From the NCBI GenBank assembly GCA_963792445.1, contig CAWBWO010000017.1, forward strand, positions 372,001 to 436,000: a stretch of DNA of 64,000 bases, given 5' to 3'. How positions within the stretch are numbered: the first letter of the stretch is position 1; each line of letters begins with the position of its first letter. A program made the translations under genes and the position numbers. This document shows, piece after piece, positions 33,726-43,442 of the stretch. The notes below the pieces were generated by a model that was given only the letters and a program-made list of their open reading frames with translations, was not told where the DNA came from and made no database searches. The stretch comes from Rummeliibacillus sp963792445 (GTDB lineage Bacteria; Bacillota; Bacilli; Bacillales_A; Planococcaceae).

Positions 33726-34685
33726 TTAAATCGATAATTCTTTCGATAAGGTATACATTGATAATTCTGCTTTGTGTTCTTTATTAAATGCTTCTTTCAA
33801 ATCATAGTCTACCACCTCGTGATTGCGAATTCCAATTGCTACTCCCCCGCGGTCTTCCATTAATACTTCAACCGCTTTTGCACCAAGTTGACTAGCAAGA
33901 ACCCGATCTCTTGCTGTTGGTGAGCCTCCTCTTTGGATATGCCCTAAAACAGATACACGAGTTTCAATATTTGCTTTTTCTAATAGCTGATTTGCTAATT
34001 CTCCGCCAGACATAACACCTTCTGCTACGATGATAATACTGTGTTTTTTACCGCGTTCAGACCCTAGTTTTAATCTTTTTACTAATCCATCTAAGTCATT
34101 TGGTACTTCAGGAATAATGATCGTTTCAGCGCCACCAGCAAGACCCGCCCAAAGAGCTAAGTCTCCAGCATCACGTCCCATTACCTCTACAATAAAGGAA
34201 CGTTCATGTGATGTAGCTGTATCACGAATTTTATCGATACAATCTATAACAGTATTTAATGCTGTATCAAAGCCAATGGTATAATCTGTACCAGGAATGT
34301 CATTATCAATCGTTCCAGGAACACCTATACAAGGAAAGCCTTTATTTGATAAAGCTAGTGCACCTCGATATGAACCATCCCCACCAATTACTACAAGACC
34401 TTCAATTCCTTGTTTTTTTAATTGTTCTATTCCCGTTTGTTGAACTTCATCTGTTTTGAATTCAGGACAACGGGCAGAATATAATACTGTTCCACCTCGT
34501 TGAATAATATCCCCTACATCACCAGCATCTAAGTCTTTCATATTTCCTTCAATAAGACCTTGATATCCATGATAAATTCCTGCTACTTCAATGCCATGAT
34601 AGAGTGCTTTTCTGACAACCGCGCGGACTGCAGCATTCATACCAGGAGCATCTCCACCACTTGTTAATACTCCTATCTTTTTCAT
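33726..34685 (-). CDS. pfkA: ATP-dependent 6-phosphofructokinase
   Basis: A 319-residue enzyme that phosphorylates fructose 6-phosphate. It has GVLTSGGDAPGMNAAVRA at the N-terminus, VVIGGDGSYRGA (about 98), the catalytic TIDNDIPGTDYTIGFDTA (about 125), MGRDAGDLAL (about 169) and GHIQRGGSPTARDR. The start is the ATG 10 bases after AGGAGG. It forms an operon with pyk. Confidence 0.97.
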   Translation of the reverse strand: MKKIGVLTSGGDAPGMNAAVRAVVRKALYHGIEVAGIYHGYQGLIEGNMKDLDAGDVGDIIQRGGTVLYSARCPEFKTDEVQQTGIEQLKKQGIEGLVVIGGDGSYRGALALSNKGFPCIGVPGTIDNDIPGTDYTIGFDTALNTVIDCIDKIRDTATSHERSFIVEVMGRDAGDLALWAGLAGGAETIIIPEVPNDLDGLVKRLKLGSERGKKHSIIIVAEGVMSGGELANQLLEKANIETRVSVLGHIQRGGSPTARDRVLASQLGAKAVEVLMEDRGGVAIGIRNHEVVDYDLKEAFNKEHKAELSMYTLSKELSI

Positions 34686-34761
34686 CTGTACCAATCCTCC
34701 TGACAGTTATAACTATAACACATGTATATATGTATGAAAATTAACTACCCCTCTTTTTTGA

Positions 34762-34809
34762 TAGAAAGAGGCTGATTCAAACGATTGTAAGCATTCGTTT
34801 AAAGCAGCC
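34762..34809 (-). terminator. Terminator of the accDA operon
   Basis: GGCTG and AAACGA pair with TCGTTT and CAGCC in a bulged stem on the minus strand, followed by TCTTTCT and a further T-rich stretch. It separates accA from pfkA. Confidence 0.5.
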
Positions 34810-34855
34810 TATATCCATTCATTATTTTAACTTGTCAGACGTCTTTTGCAAACTA

Positions 34856-35809
34856 TTATTCAGAGTAAACACCAATTTTTCTAAACTTATTGTATCTTTG
34901 TTCAATTAATTCATCTTCTGAAAGCGATTGTAACTCTTTTAATGATTTAAGTAATACGTCTTTTAAATAGTGAGCTTGCGTTTTAACATCTTTATGAGCT
35001 CCTCCTAATACTTCAGGAACAATTTCCTCAATGATTTCTCCTTCTTTTAAATTAGGAGCTGTAATTTTCATTGCCTCTGCAGCTTTTTGTGCAAGAGATG
35101 CATCTTTCCATAAAATTGAAGCTGCCCCCTCAGGAGATATTACGGAATAGGTAGAGTTCTCAAGCATATGAACATGGTTTGCAACGCCTAATGCTAATGC
35201 ACCACCACTACCACCTTCACCAATAACTACACTAATAATTGGAACTTTTAATCCAGCCATTTCCAATAAGTTTCTAGCAATTGCCTCACTTTGACCACGC
35301 TCTTCAGCAGCTTTCCCTGGGTAAGCTCCTTTTGTATCAATAAAACAAATGATAGGACGTTTGAATTTCTCTGCTTGTTTCATTAAGCGTAAAGCTTTGC
35401 GGTAACCTTCTGGGTGAGGCATACCAAAGTTGCGTCGAATATTTTCTTTCGTATCCTTCCCACGTTGATGACCAATGATTGTGATTGGCGTTCCTTCAAA
35501 AGAAGCAATACCACCGACAATTGCCTCGTCATCACCAAAATTACGATCCCCATGGAATTCAATAAAATCTTTAAAAAGCTCATGAATATATTCAAGTGTA
35601 GTTGGACGCTCAGGATGACGAGCAATTTGAACTCGATCCCAAGGTTGTAAATTATGATAAATATCTTTTTCAAGATTTGTAAAACGATTCTCTAATTGAT
35701 CGATTTCTTTTGTTAAATCTACCTCAGCATCTGATGATAATTCTTTTAACTCAGTAATTTTTGATCGTAATTGAACAAGTGGCTCTTCAAAAGGTAATGT
35801 TTTTACCAT
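34856..35809 (-). CDS. accA: Acetyl-CoA carboxylase carboxyltransferase subunit alpha
   Basis: A 317-residue subunit that, with AccD, transfers the carboxyl group from carboxybiotin to acetyl-CoA to form malonyl-CoA. It has the HPERPTTLEYI segment, RNFGMPHPEGYRKALRLM, IDTKGAYPGKAAEERGQ and IGEGGSGGALALGVA. The ATG follows the accD stop codon directly and has AAAGGAGG upstream, so AccA and AccD are made in matched amounts. Confidence 0.97.
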   Translation of the reverse strand: MVKTLPFEEPLVQLRSKITELKELSSDAEVDLTKEIDQLENRFTNLEKDIYHNLQPWDRVQIARHPERPTTLEYIHELFKDFIEFHGDRNFGDDEAIVGGIASFEGTPITIIGHQRGKDTKENIRRNFGMPHPEGYRKALRLMKQAEKFKRPIICFIDTKGAYPGKAAEERGQSEAIARNLLEMAGLKVPIISVVIGEGGSGGALALGVANHVHMLENSTYSVISPEGAASILWKDASLAQKAAEAMKITAPNLKEGEIIEEIVPEVLGGAHKDVKTQAHYLKDVLLKSLKELQSLSEDELIEQRYNKFRKIGVYSE

Positions 35810-36667
35810 TTAGATTGCCTCCTTTACATGCAATTTCACAATAGTTCCAACTGTCTTTCTTAAATCATGACGTGATACAACAGCATCTAGTTGTCCATGT
35901 GCTAATAAGAATTCAGCAGTTTGGAAGTCATTTGGTAATTTTTCTCTAACTGTTTGTTCGATTACACGACGACCCGCAAAGCCGATTAATGCTTGTGGCT
36001 CAGCTAAATTAATATCACCTAGAGAAGCAAAACTAGCAGAAACCCCTCCAGTAGTTGGGTGAGTCATAATCGAAATAAATAGATTTCCTTTTGCTCCATG
36101 ACGTTCTAATGCAACACTTGTTTTTGCCATTTGCATAAGTGAAATGACACCTTCTTGCATTCTAGCGCCACCACTTGCAGTGAAGATAATAAATGGTACG
36201 CCTAGCTCTGTAGCTTTTTCTATTGCTCTAGTAATTTTCTCTCCAACAACAGATCCCATTGATCCCATTCGGAAGAACGAATCCATTACAGCAACAACAA
36301 CTTTTTTGTCTTCTAATTTTCCAACCCCTGTTAGAACTGCTTCATTTAAGCCGGTCTTTTTAATATCTGATTGTACTTTTTCCAAATATCCAGGGAAATT
36401 TAAAGGATTTACTGTTTGTAAATGGTCATCTATAGACTCGAAAGTGCCTTCATCTAAAAAGTCATCAATTCTTTCATGAGCAGTCATTTTATGATGGTAC
36501 TGACAATTTGGACAAACTTTTTGATTTTTTTGTAAATCCTTTGTTAGCATTACATGATTACATTCAGGGCATTTGGTCATAATCCCTTCAGGCACATCAT
36601 GTTGTTCGCGTGTAATTGTTATATTCTTATTCGGTTTATTTTTTTTAAATAGATCTCGAATACTCAT
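35810..36667 (-). CDS. accD: Acetyl-CoA carboxylase carboxyltransferase subunit beta
   Basis: A 285-residue subunit with the N-terminal zinc finger CPEC...CPNC (about residues 33-55) and the crotonase-like core (TASGGARMQEG, THPTTGGVSASFA, GFAGRRVIEQT). It starts two bases after the FadR-like regulator gene, which makes a regulator-accD-accA operon. Confidence 0.97.
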   Translation of the reverse strand: MSIRDLFKKNKPNKNITITREQHDVPEGIMTKCPECNHVMLTKDLQKNQKVCPNCQYHHKMTAHERIDDFLDEGTFESIDDHLQTVNPLNFPGYLEKVQSDIKKTGLNEAVLTGVGKLEDKKVVVAVMDSFFRMGSMGSVVGEKITRAIEKATELGVPFIIFTASGGARMQEGVISLMQMAKTSVALERHGAKGNLFISIMTHPTTGGVSASFASLGDINLAEPQALIGFAGRRVIEQTVREKLPNDFQTAEFLLAHGQLDAVVSRHDLRKTVGTIVKLHVKEAI

Positions 36668-36669
36668 AC

Positions 36670-37317
36670 CTATTCTCTCCCTTTATGTAATAACTTAGTC
36701 CAATCTTCAAAGGCACTAATAGCCTTATTGGTATGTCCAAGTATTATTTCACTTATAAAAGTTTGTAAAAGCGGCTGCTCCTCTTCAGTTGATTGGCCAC
36801 TATAAGGTTCTTTTCCATATTGTTTTAAAAGTATCCAAATTTTAAGTACTAATCGATTATTTGTCGTTATTATAAGTTCTCTCATTAAATCTTCACGAGC
36901 AATATGTCCTTGTGCAACCACATTTGTCAACAAACTTTCCCACACTGGTAAATTTCGAAGTGTTTCATCCTCCGTCACAATATGAATTGCATTCCGTTCT
37001 AAAATTAATCTGGTCTCGTGAACATTCCTTAAATCCTTTTCCTCTTGTAAAATAAACGTCGATAACACTTCAACTAATTGATGATTATGAAAATCCGCAA
37101 CAAAAGTACCCCCACCTCTGCGGGTTTCAATTAAGCCTAATAATTCAAGACTGCGTAGTGCTTCTCTAATAGATGAACGTCCTACATTTAATCGCTCTGC
37201 AAGAACACGTTCTGACGGAATTTTGCCTCCTGGTAGAATTTTCTCATTCTGTATAATTCCACGTAATTCACGTACGATTTGTATAAACATTTTCGAAGCA
37301 GGTTTATCTCCATCCAT
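36670..37317 (-). CDS. FadR/GntR-family transcriptional regulator next to accDA
   Basis: A 215-residue regulator. The winged helix is clear (KIPSERVLAERLNVGRSSIREALRSLELLGLIETRRGGGTFVAD, about residues 32-75). The helical C-terminal domain belongs to the FCD/FadR side and presumably binds an effector. It lies two bases before accD, and a palindrome with TGGTC..GACCA stands just upstream of its start, so it probably controls its own operon and thereby malonyl-CoA supply. B. subtilis has the malic enzyme gene ytsJ between accD and dnaE instead. The effector is unknown; an acyl-CoA is a natural guess. Confidence 0.88.
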   Translation of the reverse strand: MDGDKPASKMFIQIVRELRGIIQNEKILPGGKIPSERVLAERLNVGRSSIREALRSLELLGLIETRRGGGTFVADFHNHQLVEVLSTFILQEEKDLRNVHETRLILERNAIHIVTEDETLRNLPVWESLLTNVVAQGHIAREDLMRELIITTNNRLVLKIWILLKQYGKEPYSGQSTEEEQPLLQTFISEIILGHTNKAISAFEDWTKLLHKGRE

Positions 37318-37349
37318 CCTTAGTCCCCTCAGTGTTCTTTATTTTCTGA

Positions 37350-37370
37350 AAAAGTGGTCTGACCACTTTT
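37350..37370. promoter_or_regulatory. FadR/GntR-type operator upstream of the regulator-accDA operon
   Basis: AAAAGTGGT-CTG-ACCACTTTT is a perfect 21-base palindrome except for its centre and contains the TGGTnnnACCA core of FadR-subfamily operators. On the minus strand a TATAAT stands seven bases upstream of it, so a bound protein would cover the transcription start. Confidence 0.7.
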
Positions 37371-37474
37371 GAATTATATAATACAGAAAATAATTGCATT
37401 AGTAAAGGAAAAACCAGAAAAACTGTGCGATGGTCACACAGTTTAGACATTTTCCTATATTTTCATTGATAGAT

Positions 37475-40400
37475 TTATGACATAATCGCCATACATTTTT
37501 TTAATATAATTTGCGGTTGCCCATTTCTATGTTCAATCAACCCTTCAGCAAGCAGGATCTGATCTTCATTTATCCATTCAACTATATTCAAATATTCTTT
37601 CGGGAAAATAGTTACAGATATACTTCCCGTTTCATCTTCTAATTCTACAAAACTCATTAACTCTCCTTTTTTTGTTCTAATTTGTTTAATCGAAACAACC
37701 TGTCCTACAAGTTTTACGTATTGTCGACCATTCATTTTCCGTATTGAATCTGCAGTAGCTGATTGAATTTGTTGTTCTTGTTTAACCTTTTGAACCGGAT
37801 GTGTTGAGATATAAAATCCTAATACTTCTTTTTCAAATTGCAATTTTATTTTTTCTGGAATCGGATTCATTTTTGCATGTTTTGGTTTTCCAAAAAAGAA
37901 CGATAGATCATCTAACAGTTGTGCTTCTTCGTTTGGTCTATATAATTCTGCATGTTTGACAGCTGCATCAATAGAGGCAAGTAACTCTGCACGATCTCTA
38001 CCGAATTCATCTAAGGCACCCGCTTTAACTAATGGTTCAACGGATTTCCTCGTGAAATGAACAGCAGTTAAATCAAGCGCCATATCGAATATATCTGCCC
38101 ATTTTCTATTCTCTGCCTTGCGCAGTTCTATTATTTTATTTAATAAGGTATGAGGAACGCCTTTGATGGCGGATAATGCAAAACGAATCGCGCCATTTTG
38201 AACACGGAAGGACCTGCCACTCTCATTGATAGATGGCGGTAATATCACGATTCCTTTTTGTTTAGCTTCCATCATAATCTTATTAAACTTTTCACGATTG
38301 CCCATCGTTGAAGAAAGAAGTGCAGCATAAAAATAAGCTGGAAAATGTGCTTTTAAATAGGCCATTTGATATGAAATCATACTATATGCAACAGCGTGAC
38401 TTTTCGGGAATCCATAATTGGCAAATCGAACAATTAAATTATAGACTTCCATTGCAGTTTCTTTTGAAAATCCATTTTCGATCGAATTATTAACAAAGTG
38501 GTTTCTTTCTGAATCAAGTAATTCTTTTTTCTTTTTACTAACTGCTCGGCGAAGTAAATCTGCTTCCCCCATCGAAAAACCCGCCATACGTGAAGCAATC
38601 TGCATTATTTGCTCTTGATAGACTAGAACCCCATACGTTTCACCTAAAATAGGTTCTAATACGGAATGTGGCATTTCTACCTTTTCTTGCCCATGCTTCC
38701 GTCTTGCGTATATAGGAATAAAATCCATTGGACCTGGACGATATAATGCATTGACTGCTACGATATCTTGAAAAACAGTTGGCCTTATCTCACGTATTGC
38801 CTGTCTCATTCCATCTGATTCTAATTGGAAAACACCTGTCGTATCTCCGCTTTGAAGCAGTTCAAGTGTCTTTTGGTCATTTAATGGAATTTTTTCAAAC
38901 TGTAAATATCGCTTTTGGTCATAGTAAATCATGGAACGGATTCTCTCTAATATCGTTAAATTACGCAATCCCAAAAAATCCATTTTCAATAAACCAACTG
39001 ATTCTACTTCCTGCATTGGCCATTGGGTCAAATATAATCCTTCGTTACCTTTTTCAATTGGTGCAACATTTACGATTGGTTCTGGACATAACACGACACC
39101 TGCTGCATGTGTAGATGCATTTCGAGGTAATCCTTCTAAATCCATCGCAACACTCATCCATTGTTGTCGAATTTGACTAGCGTTAGCAAAATTTCTTAAT
39201 GCTTCTGATTGATCGAGCGCACCTTGTAATGTAATCCCAACTTTACTAGGTATTAAAGAGGAAATCTGAGTAAGTTCTTCATTGCTAAAACCAAATACTC
39301 TTGCTACATCTCGAGCAACAGCTTTTGCTGATAATGTTCCAAAAGTAATGATTTGAGAAGTATAATTGGCTCCGTACTTTTCTGCAACATAGTCAATCAC
39401 TTCTTGTCTACGATAATCAGCAAAGTCGACATCGATATCCGGCATCGTAATTCGCTCAGGATTTAAAAATCGTTCAAATAATAAACCAAACTTCAAAGGA
39501 TCTACATCCGTAATTCGTAAAGTATAAGCGACTAGCGAACTTGCTGAGGATCCACGTCCAGGACCGGTTAATATTTGTTTACTTCTGGCAAACTCAATAT
39601 AATCAGCAACGATGAGAAAATAATCAGCATAACCCATTTTCGTAATCACATCTAGTTCATATGTCAATCGATCACGATACGTATCTCCTGCATCTGGGAT
39701 TCGATTACGTAACCCTTCAAAACAACTTTTTTGTAAAACAGTAGCTGCAGTTTCTCCTTCTGGTACAGGGAATTTCGGCATATAAAAATGGTTATATGCA
39801 AGTTCTACATGGCAGGATAATAGCATATTTTCTGTTGCTTGGAGCCATTCTGGATGATCATCAAACCAGTCGATGAAGTTTTGATTCGTTGGTAAAAATT
39901 GTTTACTTTCACGCAAACTTAGTTTTTCTTGATCTGCCATCTTAACGCCTGTGGAAATTGCCTTTGCCACTTCAAAACTAAACGCTTGTTCCTCTTTAAC
40001 AAATGTACTTAAATGCGTTGCGCAAATCTGTATTGCCCGTTCTTTGCAATAAGAAATAATACTCTCCTCAGAAGAATTCCGAATACCACCTGGGCGATCT
40101 ATCCCCATCACTAAATGATCATGATCAAAAATCCTTGTAAGTTTTTCTACTTTATCCATTGGTTCGTCTTGTTGCCACGTATCGTTTGTAATTGGAATTA
40201 AACCGATACAACCTTTGTGATATCCTTCTAACCACTTAAGTGGCAATGTTTCGTTCTCTCTTAAAGAAGTGGAAGAAGTAATTTTCAGTAGATTTTGATA
40301 GCCTTCCATGTTTTCAGCATATAATACTAATGGTCTATGATCTTCTGTAGAAAACTCTACTTGCACTGTTAATCCTATTACAGGATGGATGGTTGTCTGT

Positions 40401-40570
40401 TTTAACGCACGCCAAAAAGGTAATATCCCATATAATTTTGAATTTGTAATGGCACAAGCTTTGGTATTTTCTTGTTCAAGGAAGGAAATGAGCTCACCTA
40501 CACGAATGGTACTTTTCAGCATATCCGCAGATGTTACGATTTGAGAGTATACAGGTTGCATCATCATCAC
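37475..40570 (-). CDS. dnaE: DNA polymerase III subunit alpha, DnaE type
   Basis: A polymerase of about 1030 residues. The palm motifs GPGRGSSASSLVAYTL (about residue 340) and PDIDVDFAD (about 378), the RPGPMDFIPIYARRKHG segment, and the helix-hairpin-helix and OB-fold parts near the C-terminus (GQVVSIKQIRTKKGELMSFVELED) are present. The N-terminal PHP domain is recognisable, but its usual metal ligands are replaced: QIVTSADML, AITNSKLYG and ATHLSTF stand where histidine/aspartate motifs are expected. The start is ambiguous among GTG and three following ATG codons after AAAGGAAG. It works with PolC in lagging-strand primer extension. Confidence 0.94.
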   Translation of the reverse strand: MMMMQPVYSQIVTSADMLKSTIRVGELISFLEQENTKACAITNSKLYGILPFWRALKQTTIHPVIGLTVQVEFSTEDHRPLVLYAENMEGYQNLLKITSSTSLRENETLPLKWLEGYHKGCIGLIPITNDTWQQDEPMDKVEKLTRIFDHDHLVMGIDRPGGIRNSSEESIISYCKERAIQICATHLSTFVKEEQAFSFEVAKAISTGVKMADQEKLSLRESKQFLPTNQNFIDWFDDHPEWLQATENMLLSCHVELAYNHFYMPKFPVPEGETAATVLQKSCFEGLRNRIPDAGDTYRDRLTYELDVITKMGYADYFLIVADYIEFARSKQILTGPGRGSSASSLVAYTLRITDVDPLKFGLLFERFLNPERITMPDIDVDFADYRRQEVIDYVAEKYGANYTSQIITFGTLSAKAVARDVARVFGFSNEELTQISSLIPSKVGITLQGALDQSEALRNFANASQIRQQWMSVAMDLEGLPRNASTHAAGVVLCPEPIVNVAPIEKGNEGLYLTQWPMQEVESVGLLKMDFLGLRNLTILERIRSMIYYDQKRYLQFEKIPLNDQKTLELLQSGDTTGVFQLESDGMRQAIREIRPTVFQDIVAVNALYRPGPMDFIPIYARRKHGQEKVEMPHSVLEPILGETYGVLVYQEQIMQIASRMAGFSMGEADLLRRAVSKKKKELLDSERNHFVNNSIENGFSKETAMEVYNLIVRFANYGFPKSHAVAYSMISYQMAYLKAHFPAYFYAALLSSTMGNREKFNKIMMEAKQKGIVILPPSINESGRSFRVQNGAIRFALSAIKGVPHTLLNKIIELRKAENRKWADIFDMALDLTAVHFTRKSVEPLVKAGALDEFGRDRAELLASIDAAVKHAELYRPNEEAQLLDDLSFFFGKPKHAKMNPIPEKIKLQFEKEVLGFYISTHPVQKVKQEQQIQSATADSIRKMNGRQYVKLVGQVVSIKQIRTKKGELMSFVELEDETGSISVTIFPKEYLNIVEWINEDQILLAEGLIEHRNGQPQIILKKCMAIMS

Positions 40571-40582
40571 TTCCTTTCTATT

Positions 40583-41524
40583 TTAAGCTTCAATGCATAG
40601 TGTTTGTAATTTACTAATGATTTCATCTGCTTCGGACCATTCGAAGATTTTGGCTCCTGAAGCCATTGGATGACCTCCACCACGATATTGTTTTGCTAAA
40701 TTATTAATCACTGGTGCTTTTGAACGTAATCGAACACGAATTTCGTCTTTTTCTTCTACGAACATAACCCATGCTTTAATCCCTTTCACATCCCCAAGCG
40801 ATCCAACCAATGCTGAGGTATCGCTAGCTGTAACACCGAATTTCTCCAATATATCGATAGGTAATTTGATAAAAGCTGCGCCATTTTCATCAATTGAGAA
40901 GTTTTGATAAATATATCCTTGTAAATGTAATAGAGAACGATCTAGTTCATACATACTATTAAAAAGTTCTGTACGATCAAAATCATATTGTATAAGCTCT
41001 CCTACTACATTAAAAGTCGTTTCAGTTGTACTTGGATAAATGAATCTTCCAGTATCACCGACAATACCTGCGAATAATAGGCGTGCTCCCTTTGCATCCA
41101 TTTTCCATCCAGCTAATTCTTGCCCTTCTTTAAACAACTCATAAATCATTTCACTGCATGAACTAGCAGCTGTATTTATCCACAATAAATCTCCATATGC
41201 GTCATCGTTTGGATGATGATCAATTTTAATTAAAAATTTACCAGTATTATATCGTTGGTCATCTATTCGTTCTGTATTTGCTGTATCGGTACAAATAACT
41301 AATGCATTTTCGTAAATCTCATCAGCAAGTTCTTTAGGTTGTCCTAAATAATCAAAAGCTAAATCATGTTCACCTACGGCATAAACCTTTTTTTCTGGAT
41401 AAGATGTTTGAAGAATCGCTTGCAATCCTAATTGTGAACCGTACGCATCTGCATCAGGACGAACATGACGGTGTAAAATAATTGTATCGTATGAAGCAAT
41501 TTTTTCTATAATTTCGTTTTTCAA
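40583..41524 (-). CDS. nrnA: Bifunctional oligoribonuclease / PAP phosphatase NrnA
   Basis: A 313-residue DHH-DHHA1 protein that degrades nanoRNA and dephosphorylates 3'-phosphoadenosine 5'-phosphate. The DHH part has HRHVRPDADAYGSQLGL (about 18), CTDTANTER and IDHHPNDD (about 101). The DHHA1 part has RGGGHPMASGA (about 283). It lies just upstream of dnaE on the same strand, as ytqI does in B. subtilis. Confidence 0.94.
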   Translation of the reverse strand: MKNEIIEKIASYDTIILHRHVRPDADAYGSQLGLQAILQTSYPEKKVYAVGEHDLAFDYLGQPKELADEIYENALVICTDTANTERIDDQRYNTGKFLIKIDHHPNDDAYGDLLWINTAASSCSEMIYELFKEGQELAGWKMDAKGARLLFAGIVGDTGRFIYPSTTETTFNVVGELIQYDFDRTELFNSMYELDRSLLHLQGYIYQNFSIDENGAAFIKLPIDILEKFGVTASDTSALVGSLGDVKGIKAWVMFVEEKDEIRVRLRSKAPVINNLAKQYRGGGHPMASGAKIFEWSEADEIISKLQTLCIEA

Positions 41525-41643
41525 GTGAAAGCCTCCAATTTAGTTTGTTTCCCTCCAAAGTTTGATGTATCCATACTTTCCACTATCTTTTTATAACTAT
41601 TATCGTTAAAATGAATACAGATTTGCTTTTTAGGAGGAACATC

Positions 41644-41961
41644 ATGGGAAATGTCTTTAATGTTATTTTAGCATTTTTGATCGTGATTTCAGTTGTATTT
41701 TATTTATATTTGAAAACAAAACAAATTCGAACGAACTTACCAATACGAAAAAAATGGTATGCCAATCGTGCAGGTGTTTCACTCGGGGTCTTATTGATAT
41801 TATTTGGAATTAATCAGATTATTTTATATCACACTGTTCTTACATATGTAGTCTGCGCGATTTTAATTTTGTTTGGTCTATTTGCTTGTGTTAATTATAC
41901 CAAAAGGGTTCGTCATTACAGTCAGTATATCGATGAAGAAGAAGAGTTGAACAAAAAGTGA
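41644..41961 (+). CDS. ytpI: YtpI-family small membrane protein
   Basis: A 105-residue protein with three hydrophobic segments (about residues 4-22, 43-60, 65-85) and a charged tail. Position between nrnA and ytoI and the length match B. subtilis YtpI, which has no known function. AGGAGG precedes the ATG at 41644; an upstream in-frame ATG has no ribosome binding site. Confidence 0.75.
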   Translation: MGNVFNVILAFLIVISVVFYLYLKTKQIRTNLPIRKKWYANRAGVSLGVLLILFGINQIILYHTVLTYVVCAILILFGLFACVNYTKRVRHYSQYIDEEEELNKK

Positions 41962-41987
41962 TGCACAAATTGTGCATCACTTTTTTG
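41953..41987. terminator. Bidirectional terminator between ytpI and ytoI
   Basis: AAAGTGATGCACAA and TTGTGCATCACTTT form an essentially loopless 14-base inverted repeat with A and T runs on either side. Confidence 0.85.
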
Positions 41988-42027
41988 TGTTAGGCGTATG
42001 TGTATACAGTTTAACCTTTAGTGAAAA

Positions 42028-43338
42028 TTATCGTTCAAGTAATTGGAAAGTAGCCATAGCTTTCCCAACTAGCATATCTTCGCTAAATACCTCGAAATCC
42101 ATTTTGGCAAATTTACGGCTCATATCCAAAATTCTCGGTTTTACTGTTACGTTTTTTTCCATTTGAATCGGCTTGAAAAAATAGATGTTCATGTTTTCTA
42201 TAACACTCTCACCACGTTTTACTTTTTTCAATGTGAAAGAACCAGATTCAACAATTAAAGTAGTAAAAGCTCCATACGAAATAGCACCTAATTGATTGGT
42301 CATTTGAGGAGTTACAGTAAAGTTTACGATTACTTCATCATCAAATAATTCCATTGTCATTTCATTCTTCACAATATCATCAATCGTTTCACCATGCTGT
42401 GGTTGTCGTTGAGCCATTTGCAATGCTTTTAACACATCTTGGCGACTAACAACTCCTTGCAAAATCCCATGATCATCTGCGACTGGTAAGAGATCAATTC
42501 CTTCCCAGATCATTCTATGACCAGCTGTCGCTACACTTGTCTTCATCGTAACTGTTATTGGGTTTCTAGTCATTGACCGATCAATTGGATCGCTCTCATG
42601 CTTTCCCATTAAATCTCGGGCTGTCACAATACCAACTATTTTCCCATGCTTATCAACTACAGGGTAACCACCGTGCGTTGTTTCTGAATTCAGCAAGTTG
42701 TACTCTTTGACAGTGTCTGTTGATTTTAAATAAGATGTGTTTTTTATTGGAATAACAATATCTTCAATTAACAAAATTTCTTTTTTAATCAATTGGTCAT
42801 AGATTGCACGGTTAATCATCGTTGCTACCGTAAACGTATCATAACTTGTCGAAATAATAGGGAGCTCTAATTGGTCTGCTAGTTTCTTAACTTCTTCAGT
42901 TGTGTCAAATCCACCAGTAATTAGTACAGCTGCTCCCGCTTTGAGTGCATATTCGTGAGAACGTTCACGATTCCCTACAATCAATAAATTACCAGCATCT
43001 GTATAACGCATCATATCATCTAGCTTCATAGCGCCAATAACAAATTTCGTTAATGTTTTGTAAAGGCCACTTTTCCCACCCAATACTTGTCCTTCAACGA
43101 TATTGACAATCTCCGCAAATGTAAGGCGTTCAATATTCTCTTTTTTCTTCTTTTCAATACGAATCGTACCTACTCGTTCTATAGTACTAACTAATCTTCT
43201 AGTTTCAGCTTCTTTTATTGCACGATACGCTGTTCCTTCACTTACAGTCATATCTTTTGCAATTTGACGCACTGAAATTTTGTCGCCTACAGGTAAAGAT
43301 TCAATATATTGAAGAATTTTTTCATGTTTTGTAGCCAA
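42028..43338 (-). CDS. ytoI: HTH-DRTGG-CBS-hotdog regulator, YtoI/SpxR family
   Basis: A 436-residue multidomain protein. It has an N-terminal winged helix (KISVRQIAKDMTVSEGTAYRAIKEAE, about 18-45), a DRTGG domain (about 70-185), two CBS domains (about 195-315, with HGGYPVVDKHGKIVGIVTARDLMG and LLPVADDHGILQGVVSRQDVL), and a C-terminal hot-dog domain (about 325-430). The CBS pair likely binds an adenine nucleotide. Homologue SpxR of pneumococcus controls spxB. The start is TTG after AGGTGA. It is convergent with ytpI. Confidence 0.9.
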   Translation of the reverse strand: MATKHEKILQYIESLPVGDKISVRQIAKDMTVSEGTAYRAIKEAETRRLVSTIERVGTIRIEKKKKENIERLTFAEIVNIVEGQVLGGKSGLYKTLTKFVIGAMKLDDMMRYTDAGNLLIVGNRERSHEYALKAGAAVLITGGFDTTEEVKKLADQLELPIISTSYDTFTVATMINRAIYDQLIKKEILLIEDIVIPIKNTSYLKSTDTVKEYNLLNSETTHGGYPVVDKHGKIVGIVTARDLMGKHESDPIDRSMTRNPITVTMKTSVATAGHRMIWEGIDLLPVADDHGILQGVVSRQDVLKALQMAQRQPQHGETIDDIVKNEMTMELFDDEVIVNFTVTPQMTNQLGAISYGAFTTLIVESGSFTLKKVKRGESVIENMNIYFFKPIQMEKNVTVKPRILDMSRKFAKMDFEVFSEDMLVGKAMATFQLLER

Positions 43339-43442
43339 AAAATCACCTAATTTCCAACGTGGTTCTGGCTTAAGTGTATCATATTTCCTTCAAATACTTT
43401 AGTAATATGACATTGGTTGTAAAAATTTTGTATACAGATTCA

